Below, one piece after another: positions 56,701-64,000 of a DNA stretch of 64,000 nucleotides. Made by a program: the position numbers and the translations under genes. The first letter of the stretch is position 1. Each line of letters begins with the position of its first letter. The stretch comes from Ecdyonurus torrentis. Lineage: Eukaryota > Arthropoda > Insecta > Ephemeroptera > Heptageniidae. Location of the stretch: positions 17,018,781 through 17,082,780 of the forward strand of contig OX439137.1 in NCBI GenBank assembly GCA_949318235.1, read 5' to 3'. Below the pieces are notes generated by a model. It did not search any database. It saw nothing but the letters and a program-made list of their open reading frames with translations, and was not told where the DNA came from.

Positions 56701-57100
56701 AGTTAATTTTAATTTTTTTAAATTAATAATTAGTCATTTTATGAAACAATTAACATGCACCACTTCGGCGTACGCTTTCAAAGCAGCCAGTAAGTTTATA
56801 ATCATGTGACTTGCATACACTTATTCACTGATATGTTTTTTTTTTTATAACACAAACTAAAATTTTCAAATAAAAAATTGTAATTTATAATTTGACAAAA
56901 TCAGAGCTGTGTTGTGTGCCCGCATGATCAGCTCAAACATTATAACGTGCATATCTAAGGACAAGGTGCCCCTAATACAATATGCAATATATGTTATGTC
57001 TGACGTTAGTTAATGTTATGTTCCAGACAAGGCACAACAAAAATCTCCGAAGCAAAGTCCCAGAGCGAGAAAAGCCAAGAGATCTGCAGGAGATGACTGA
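49461..57100 (+). CDS. SSR1: Translocon-associated protein subunit alpha (signal sequence receptor 1)
   Basis: Coding exons are 49461-49524, 51063-51266, 54200-54459, 55268-55535 and 57027-57100 (870 nt, 289 residues; human 286). Phases agree; the exon 3 acceptor (ACATTCACAG after CACTAAC) is the one that keeps frame and family alignment. TRAP-alpha is a single-pass ER membrane protein of the TRAP complex, which binds the Sec61 translocon and helps substrates insert. It has a signal peptide (about 1-22), an acidic luminal segment in exon 2, the conserved domain ([34 protein letters not shown]), N-glycosylation sequons at N132 (NFS) and N187 (NET), a membrane helix at about 204-226 and a basic cytosolic tail ending KRSAGDD. 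Introns 1 and 3 each hold head module I plus one satellite hairpin. Confidence 0.96.
49800..49915 (-). mobile_element. Hairpin MITE family C, copy 3 (SSR1 intron 1)
   Basis: Ends ACTAGTGTTGTTCGTAAACC and its diverged complement ending ATTACT. Centre GGCGATCGTCAT. Confidence 0.9.
50770..50943 (+). repeat. Head module I, copy 2 (SSR1 intron 1)
   Basis: Begins in a (CT)n run and ends CTACACCTAATATACAAGTT, fused directly to a satellite hairpin. Confidence 0.88.
50944..51020 (-). repeat. Palindromic satellite, single unit (SSR1 intron 1)
   Basis: One hairpin with loop AGCTTGTCACCAG, ending 40 bp before the exon 2 acceptor. The far arm is broken after CTGAA. Confidence 0.9.
51710..51940. mobile_element. 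Foldback MITE family M copy (SSR1 intron 2)
   Basis: CACAGCTTACACAAATATTTACATGTT-type arm and its complement lie around a second small hairpin, CAGTTGCTTAGAGTGTAGTG. Related to 21485-21680. Confidence 0.7.
52236..52800. mobile_element. 565-bp foldback element Q (SSR1 intron 2)
   Basis: ATAGACAACTGGCATGCCGT, AATTTTTGAAATTCCAATTT, AAAGACGGTGGCCATTACGC and GTTCGAACAAGTTCGCAGCA all have mirrored partners about a centre near 52515. Confidence 0.88.
53352..53458 (-). repeat. Foldback MITE family L, half copy (SSR1 intron 2)
   Basis: ACAGCGCCACTTTTACACAT, TTGTTGCGGCGAGAATTTGA and TTAAGGGAACGTTTTTTCAA match 20147-20250 reversed. Confidence 0.7.
53466..53702. mobile_element. MITE family H, diverged copy (SSR1 intron 2)
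   Basis: CTAATATGCTAACATAGCTA and its complement near 53675, with central GAGCTGTGACGTCATAAAC (TGACGTCA at 53601). Closest to 23870-24175. Confidence 0.7.
54512..54835. mobile_element. MITE family E copy (SSR1 intron 3)
   Basis: TATAGGGTGTATGCATGCAT at the left and GTGGATACACCCTGTA at the right. The internal GACGTCG is a decayed CRE. Confidence 0.8.
54963..55124 (+). repeat. Head module I, copy 3 (SSR1 intron 3)
   Basis: Nearly identical to 50770-50943, again starting in (CT)n and again fused to a satellite hairpin. Confidence 0.88.
55126..55210 (-). repeat. Palindromic satellite, single unit (SSR1 intron 3)
   Basis: One hairpin, loop AGCTCGTCACCAG, 57 bp before the exon 4 acceptor. Confidence 0.92.
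55641..56380. mobile_element. Triple-nested foldback cluster (SSR1 intron 4)
   Basis: Outer arms GCAGCGCTGGCCTTACTTAG and GTTGTATGGAGAGGTCGAGG are mirrored at 56310-56380. Inside lie a hairpin, ATGACATTATCAATCAAAGA (55748-55865), and MITE A copy 3. Confidence 0.8.
55862..56257. mobile_element. MITE family A, copy 3 (SSR1 intron 4)
   Basis: GCCCTTGTCAAGTTA faces TAACTTGACAAGGGC. TTAA is intact on the right (56254-56257), TATA on the left. TGACGTCA at 56103. Confidence 0.85.
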
Positions 57101-57304
57101 ACCTAACCCCTCCCCCCTCCCTCCCTCCCTCGTCACATTTCAACATTTTGCACAAACTTCAAGAACAGAAATGTAACTGCCTCGTCAAATATCCCTTATC
57201 TCTCGGAGACTTCAAGTGTCCGTTATCTCGGAGACCCCCCTGCATTTTGTAAGCAAGTAAACGTGTCTGAATGAAGAGGAGAATGCGTGAATGTCGCTGT
57301 TATA

Positions 57305-57370
57305 CTGATGACCTTGGGCTGAGGTCAAGGTCACGTCACTTGACCTTCCCCTCAGCCCAAGGTCAGCACT
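57305..57370. promoter_or_regulatory. Hairpin with nuclear-receptor half-sites, SSR1 3' region
   Basis: TGACCTTGGGCTGAGG faces CCTCAGCCCAAGGTCA. The loop holds TCAAGGTCA, the consensus for monomeric NR5A/FTZ-F1 and ERR receptors, plus TTGACCTT. More TGACCTT copies follow at about 57549 and 57572. Activity is speculative, since it lies downstream of the coding region. Confidence 0.4.
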
Positions 57371-57619
57371 TAATATTTGCCCATGTCTTCGTAAACTTTT
57401 TTTTAAGTTGCATTCACATTTTTATTTCTTTATTTTAACTTATGGGCAACGAATTGTTAAATAACATTGTTTTAAATGGCAATAATTGTTTTGTTACGTT
57501 TAGTTAAAACAAATTAATAACGTGATTTGAGGAAATGTCCTAAGTGCATTTGACCTTCAGAAATATTTTGTGACCTTGAATTATAAAAATTGCTGCAAAT
57601 GGGAAAATTAAAAATTTAA

Positions 57620-57650
<31 letters not shown>

Positions 57651-58061
57651 CCAAATTTGTTTAAAAAAATTTCATGTCAGATGTAGATAGGACATTTCAG
57701 CAAAGAAAGCTCAATATGTGAATGCAACTTTGTGTAACTTCATTTAATTAAAATACTGTTTTTTGTAATTTTTTGTTTTCTTTTTTTACAAAATTGTGTC
57801 CAGTGATTTTTTTGTTTTAGATTTGATGTTTGTTTTTGTCTATGCAAGAAATCATCGTCATTTTTCACTGACATTTGATAAACAAATGGCAGGGACAATT
57901 ATTTATAATGAAATTAACTTTGCAAAAAGTTGAACAATGGAAAAAAAGATAATAATAAAAGTTATTGTTAATGAAAAAGAAAACATTTTTATTTTTCAAT
58001 TTTCTAGGCTGTGTCCGAATTTATTTTTAAAGCCCTGTGGTAATTAATAAAGGAAGCAAGT
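57371..58061 (+). other. SSR1 3' region, no other gene
   Basis: AT-rich with a 31-nt T-run near 57621. The nearest AATAAA-type signals are about 57955 (AATAAAAG) and 58048 (AATAAAGG). Which one is used cannot be told. Confidence 0.4.
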
Positions 58062-58288
58062 GCAATCAATATTGATTTGTATACAAGTTAGCAGCTTCAG
58101 TAGCCAGTGCAGTGTAATCCTGGTGACGAGCTGATTACATTGCACTGGCTACTGAAGTTGCTAACATCAATCAATATTGATTTGTATACAAGTTAGCAGC
58201 TTCAGTAGCCAGTGCAGTGTAATCCTGGTGACGAGCTGATTACATTGCACTGGCTACTGAAGCTGCTAGGATCAATCAATATTGATTG
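58062..58288 (+). repeat. Palindromic satellite, array 9 (two units)
   Basis: Two hairpins with an uncompensated G in each left arm (CAGTGTAATC). Linkers are standard. Confidence 0.95.
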
Positions 58289-60030
58289 ACAGCCCCACCA
58301 GACTACAATATAAACTGTAGCGTTGGTTGTGTACTTTACATAGCGTATTGTCGCCACTTTGTGACAAAATAATAAAATAACAAAAAATTATAATACTCTT
58401 ACATAAATTTATAAAAGAAATAATTAATTTTTTTTCCTTACAAAATTTGGCTTACATTTGTATTGAAGCAAATTATTATGCCAAAAAATGTAAAGATAAG
58501 TTGTTAACCAAGTTTACTGACAAAATATTTCGCTTGGCTAGACGTCGGCCATGACAGTGCCAAGAGAAGCACTTTTTGGCGTCTTCAAATACTTCTGATC
58601 CATTGCTTGGCCAAGTCGAACTTCACGCAGTTTTTACTTTGCATGTCAAATTTACGTAAATACGGCGTATTTTGGACGTAACAAAGATTACAGCGATTTT
58701 TGAAAAGTAGGCTGATCTTTTGGCATGTGAATTGATTGAGACCTCGCCGCAATTAGGACCTTAAAAATCATGCAAATCAAATCTCATTTCATACGTTTTG
58801 TATAAAAACAAATAAAAACTTCAACGATAAAATAAACTGTAGTTTTACACTGCAAATTCTGTTTGCGTTTTATTTTTTTTTTTTTTTAACGTTCAAATTG
58901 AAACAGAATAAAATGTTTTCAAATTGCTGAATTAGCTATGAAATAAATACCAAATCATTGTAATTTATAGCTTAAAACACGTAAAAGTATGTTTAGTATT
59001 CCACATTTAAATATTTGTGACCTCAGTGCAGTAGTTTTCTCACAAACACGCTAAAATAAGGAACTTTTTTTTTTCTTCACTTTTTAGCCAGTTTATTTGT
59101 ATTTATTTTATTGGAGTTTTTAGCAATTTGAAATTTGTATATAAATGTAAAAATATTTTTTACTTCATTCCTAATATTAAATTTGGGTTGATTGATTTAA
59201 TTTTTAATTTAATAATTAATTATATATTATAATTGGTGATTGAAAGAAATGCTTTATGTTAAATTTTATAATGTTATTATTTTTTATTGTTTTTGTATGT
59301 ATGTGTCTACAATAGACCACTTTCCCAATAATCATTTTTGTTGTCAGTTTTTCTCATAGCATATTGAACATTGAAAATTGTAATTGTGAAAGTTGTCTAT
59401 TGATATATTTTTTTGATAAATGTATGCTCAGTTATAAGATGATTTTTTGAATAAATCGCGATTGTTGGAACAAAAAAAAATTTGTCTTATTTCATTTTAA
59501 CTTTTTTTTTTTTTTTTTTTTTTTTCTTCTTCTTCTTCTTTTCTTCATATTATGATCAGTGTTGTATAAAATTACGCGCTAGCGCCATCTTGGAACATTA
59601 TTATAAATTCAGAGGTTGATTAGCAAACATACGATGCCGAGGCGTATTTTAATTGTTACGTAAAGTTATTGTTAGAGACCGGATTTTTAGGTAAAAATTT
59701 TGGTAAAAAAGGGTCTAAAATAGGTGATTTTTTTTTGCACAAAAAAGGAAACAAAAAGGTGATAAAACCTAAAAAAAGGTGATGAATTCAGAAAAAAGGT
59801 GATAAAATTTTAAAAAAAATAAAAATAAAAGAATATTCTTATAAAAAATGAACATATTATTCATAACAACAAAAAGGTGATCACCTGAAAATCCGGTCTC
59901 TAGTTATTGCTAAGTAGTAAATTAGTAGTAAAGTGGAAGGTACGGTGTCTGTAGAACACTTGGTAGGAAATATTAGGAAGCTTTGTCAAAACCAACCCCT
60001 TGTTCTCGTACTTCTTATCAAGGTTTAGCG
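58289..60030. other. Intergenic, AT-rich
   Basis: A single piece of repeat Y (58978-59050, reversed) and T-runs. At 59690-59900 a GGTGATAAAA motif is repeated several times and bounded by GAGACCGGATTTT / AAAATCCGGTCTC-like inverted ends. That may be a small MITE. No gene seen. Confidence 0.45.
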
Positions 60031-60032
60031 TT

Positions 60033-60372
60033 GTATTCAGATGGCTTGTATCTCAAAATATAAAAAAAAAACTGACAAACTTTATGATGACATTTGAAAG
60101 TTAACAGTAACAGCTACCTATGATAACATTTTTCACCATCAGATAAGAGAGAAAATAATTATTGCAATTAACATGAGCTCTTATGGGACTAAAACTTATA
60201 ATTATTAAATCAATTATAAATTTAAAAAATCATAATTTAAAATTTAGCATGGTGACCCCCCAAATTTTTTTACATTTTTGAAGATACCTTATCCTAATGT
60301 ATCACTGGCTGAAATTTCTGGTTTTTCTTTCTTTACAACTTTAGTCAAATCCTACAATTTGTTTTTATGTCA
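60033..60372 (+). repeat. Dispersed repeat family N copy
   Basis: Nearly complete copy with the blocks listed for 19385-19737. Confidence 0.8.
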
Positions 60373-60436
60373 CAAATTTCAAGAACGATTTATGATTTTC
60401 TAAAATTCTAGCCTACCAAATTTTTCAGCCGCTAGG

Positions 60437-60745
60437 GTTAATGCGGATGACGTCATATTTATTGCGCTTTGAGGCCATACTGGAGTATTGCATAACATTG
60501 CTCAGCATAGGGCAAACTTCATTTAAGCCAATTTTCTTTGAGAAATCGTTTAATTTTTGGTTATTATTATTTTTCTCACATACTTGAGAAAGTAATTCAA
60601 CATATTTACAGCATCAATGCTCTCAAAAATATTGCTTAGTGTTTTTAAACTGGCAAAATGATTTTTTTTCCTATATGTCAACCATGTTATTGAGTTATCC
60701 AACATGGCATCGACTTTAACATGAATGCATACACCCTATACTTAA
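60437..60745. mobile_element. MITE family E, uninterrupted copy
   Basis: Left ATGCGGATGACGTCATATTT (CRE at 60448), right GAATGCATACACCCTATA. Positions 60519-60535 are the equivalent of the large transposon's target site. Confidence 0.8.
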
Positions 60746-61545
60746 AAAATTTTAAATCAAAAATCCCCATGGTGTTTTTTTTTTTTTTTTTCCGGCAAAA
60801 GTATTTTGCTGTATCTATTTTTAATATTTTACTTAATACATAATAAATATAATAATAATAACATAGTCGGGCACACGGTAGAAGCCCCTTCCACATGAGG
60901 TGGTTATGCAACTTGTTAAGCACATACATGTATCACAATTAGCCTAACTTTCAGGCGCTTTATTATTGTACAATATACTTGACTTTTATTATACTGTGAC
61001 TATTGCAGACTACAGACTGCAAACTTAACTATGCTGTACAGCAAAGTAAGTTTGTAAGCTATACTGCAAGGTGACTTATTAGTAAGCTTTTAGGGTAATC
61101 CAATTTCCTATAGCATTTTCAGACACTGTTTTTAGTGACAAAACTACTGCACTGAGGTCACAAAAATATTTAAGTGGAAAAGAAAATTTGATTGATTTTT
61201 CATCGCTGATTCGCTAAGCCACATACATATATACTCTATAGATCCGCCATAAGCTAATGTATAGCTGACAAAATAAGAGAGTATATTTTTTAATTATTAG
61301 TTTTTTGTGGGTATATTTATATATATTATATAGTTGATATAAAAATGTTGGTAAGTTGATCAGTGCAACGTACATGACCAAATACAAAACATGACGTAGG
61401 TTGATGAATACAAGTAACTTACATAAACATGTTGGTGAATAACGTACTCGACTACATACACTTACAAAATAAAACCTTCCTCCCATTTGTTTTATATACA
61501 CGTACAATAATAATATATATTAAACTATTATATACTCATTGTGCA
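60746..61545. other. Intergenic, no gene seen
   Basis: AT-rich. A repeat Y fragment lies at 61137-61175. Confidence 0.4.
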
Positions 61546-61546
61546 A

Positions 61547-61725
61547 AAGCAGGCTCGGATTGGCCATAAGAGTAAGTCCCCCCCCCCCCCCTGTTTGGAG
61601 ACACCTTAGGCCCTTAAAGGGGCGTAACCAGGGTGTTATGCCACTTTATGTGGCTCCTAGAGAGGGTATTACACCCCTTTCACGAACGAGGCTCCTTGAT
61701 TGCCAGTCCGACCTTGGGCAAAAGT
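61547..61725. repeat. Dispersed repeat with GGATTGGCCA / TGCCAGTCCGA ends
   Basis: A C-run (61569-61582) and AGGGTGTTATGCCAC. Related blocks (CGGACTGGCACTC, CACCTCTTTTGTGG) occur at 20085-20480, outside MITE L. Confidence 0.45.
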
Positions 61726-61969
61726 CCACATTTTTCTTTGTATGCATGCAAGTTTTAAGTGCAATAATAGTATACGCAATTGCATATTATTATTAATAAT
61801 TTGGTGCAATTTTGTAGTAGCTCATTTTCCCGTCAGATCTAGTCTAGAGGTAGCAAAACTCACAGTTGTCAGTATATGTAGTACACATAGTACATAAAAC
61901 ATAGCCTGCAATGTCAGTAGCGATGTGTTTCGTAAGTGTAGCAGACATTAATAACATAACATAGTGGTC

Positions 61970-62103
<134 letters not shown>

Positions 62104-62402
62104 ATATTATAACAGTTGCTTGCAATGTCAGTAGCGATGTGTTTCGTTAGTGTAGCAGACATAAATCATAAGACTTGACAACATACTTAAATCACTTGGA
62201 TAATAAATTTATAATTTAATTGCAAAATATTTTATGTAAAATAAAGAATGCAGCGTGTAAGTTTATATCTTATATATGAACTCTAATTATCGGGGTTTTT
62301 TATGTCATTTTTATACACAGCAGCTAGGGGAGGTACGACGATATTTTCTCACATTGGACAAATATAAATATGTAATAATTATGCTACTAGCTCATGACTC
62401 AT

Positions 62403-62672
62403 GACTCATGAGATTTGTATTCAGATGTCTTGTATCTCAAAATATAAAAATAAAACTGGCAAACTTTATGATGCCATTTAAAAGTTAACAGTAACAGCTA
62501 CCTATGATAACATTTTCACCATCAGATAAGAGAGAAAATAATTATTAAAATTAGCATGTGCTCTTATGGGACTAAAACTTTGAAAATTATAATTTAAAAT
62601 CTAGCATGATGACCTACCAAATTTTTTCACATTTTTGAAGTTACCTTATCCTAATGTATCACTGGGGGAAAC
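62403..62672 (+). repeat. Dispersed repeat family N copy, truncated
   Basis: Starts TGTATTCAGATGTCTTGTAT and ends ATCACTGGGGGAAA, next to MITE H copy 2. Confidence 0.78.
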
Positions 62673-62677
62673 AAAAC

Positions 62678-62995
62678 TTAAAGGCGTAGAACACCTTGAA
62701 CAAAAAAGTTGCATAATATCCTAACAAACCTAAAAATCAGCGTTGATTTGGCCGGAGTCGTTGATTTTTAATTTATTTTCCATTCACAAAATGCCACTGC
62801 CGGTCACTGACGTCACAGCTCGCCTGGTCCACGCGCAAGTAAACCGGGCGAGCTGTGACGTCAGTGACCGGCAGCCGCATTTTGTGAATGTAAAATAAAT
62901 TAGAAATCAATGACTCCGGCCAAATCAACGTTGATTTTCAGGTTTGTTAGGATATAACGCAACTTTTTTGTTCAAGGTGTTCTACGTCTTTAAGA
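62678..62995. mobile_element. MITE family H, copy 2 (TTAA-flanked)
   Basis: TTAA, AGGCGTAGAACACCTTGAAC, mirrored as CAAGGTGTTCTACGTCT then TTAA. Palindromic core CGGTCACTGACGTCACAGCT / AGCTGTGACGTCAGTGACCG (TGACGTCA at 62808 and 62856). This is the best-preserved copy. Confidence 0.92.
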
Positions 62996-63311
62996 ATTTT
63001 TTTTTTACATATACTACAAAATTTGCACGGTAAACTTAATTTATAAATAAATAATAAGCAAAAAATAACGTATAATTTATGCTGCATTGAAGCCAATATA
63101 GCATAAATGTAGCTAAAATTATACACAACAAAATAGTTTTGCTATGTAGCATACTTATTATGCAGTATAGCAAAATATTTTTACAAATTGTGCTAAAAAT
63201 TAGCTTGCATTTTTTCCCCTTTAACCATTTATTTTTATATATTAATACATACTGCAAAATCAAAAAAAAAAATATATATATACAATACATATATTTATAG
63301 CCTTTAGATTG
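62996..63311. other. Intergenic, AT-rich, no gene seen
   Basis: A minus-strand frame at 63036-63290 is rich in Ile/Leu/Tyr from AT bias and has no recognisable features. Confidence 0.35.
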
Positions 63312-63546
63312 CTACACGGAAAAAAATTAATACTAACAATGTAATAGGCAGACATATAAGCTAGAACCCAGGTATTATTATACTACAATAATACCTAATA
63401 GGTGCAATATGCAACAATAAAGTTGTGACTCACTTAGATTAAGTGGTATTGTAGTTTTCTAACTACCTGTTCCAAATTAAAGTGTACCTATTGCAAAATA
63501 CAGATTCATGTACCTGACATTAGTACTATTTTTTTCTTCCGTGTAG
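63312..63546. mobile_element. 235-bp MITE S
   Basis: CTACACGGAAAAAAATTAAT faces a T-rich complement ending CTTCCGTGTAG. Inner TAATACTAAC / TTAGTACTA also pair. Confidence 0.8.
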
Positions 63547-63797
63547 ATAAAACGTACGTAATTGTATTCAAATATAAAAAAACTGCTGAAAGTTTTGATG
63601 ACAAATAGGGAGGCAGCTATAGACTTAATATTTTTTATTCATTGAAAAGTTTGTGTAAAATTTTTTGTAATAGTTAATGTGCTAAGCAAGCAAGTCTCTG
63701 TAGAAATAATAAAGTTAATCGTCAATAAATAAATATAAATAATAAAATAGCGTGACCACCAAGATCATGGTGACCACTCGCTTTTACACTTTTTGTA

Positions 63798-63829
<32 letters not shown>

Positions 63830-63955
63830 GCATGAGAATTGAAATTAATAATTCTTTAATAATGATAATTTTTTTGTTAAAAAACTCCAAATCTGGAGGT
63901 TAAAAATTTTGAAGGGCGCGTGACGTTTAACGCACGTAGATTTGTTTTCATGTAA

Positions 63956-63957
<2 letters not shown>

Positions 63958-64000
<43 letters not shown>
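63958..64000. repeat. (GA)n microsatellite at the window end
   Basis: Uninterrupted GA dinucleotides run off the window. By analogy with 47340-47358 it could border another head module I, but this cannot be seen. Confidence 0.9.

Overview
This is a window of AT-rich metazoan nuclear DNA. The evidence is four intron-split genes with GT..AG introns, no prokaryotic gene packing, long simple repeats, and an extraordinary density of palindromic (foldback) DNA elements. A ZAD-type zinc-finger gene, a RanGAP1 with a SUMO-target C-terminal domain and a 202-residue Rab10 fit an invertebrate animal. I cannot place the species further from sequence alone.

Layout. (1) 1-10.6 kb: a 9.59-kb transposon (941-10530) with near-identical 2.19-kb inverted terminal arms and a minus-strand pogo/CENP-B-like DDD transposase. 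It is inserted into an older palindromic MITE. (2) 10.6-18.5 kb: no host gene seen; a pile-up of at least eight MITE or foldback families. (3) 18.6-24.6 kb: Rab10 (+), five coding exons. (4) 24.8-32.2 kb: intergenic, with an X-box-like minisatellite, palindromic satellite arrays, foldbacks and microsatellites. (5) 32.3-36.0 kb: a ZAD plus 14-finger C2H2 gene (+), three exons, with six satellite hairpins in intron 2 and a 5'-truncated LINE abutting its stop. (6) 36-40.8 kb: LINE remnant, pogo-like MITE, foldbacks. (7) 40.8-48.9 kb: RANGAP1 (-), eleven coding exons. (8) 49.5-57.1 kb: SSR1/TRAP-alpha (+), five coding exons. The RANGAP1 and SSR1 start codons are head to head, 540 bp apart, around a ZNF143/Staf-like motif, an E-box and a YY1-like palindrome. 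(9) 57.1-64 kb: SSR1 3' region, more MITEs, (AT)n and (GA)n.

The host genes are housekeeping and unrelated in pathway: Rab10 in exocytic/endosomal traffic, RanGAP1 in the Ran GTPase cycle at nuclear pores, TRAP-alpha at the ER translocon, and the ZAD-ZNF presumably in transcription. What links them is mobile-element load. A 104-bp unit built of a 30-bp-arm hairpin plus two smaller palindromes occurs about 22 times in nine places, including introns of three of the four genes. At least three MITE families are flanked by TTAA. The CRE octamer TGACGTCA occurs 22 times by hand count, 20 of them inside five repeat families. All coordinates and motif calls are from reading by eye; no search or alignment program was run.
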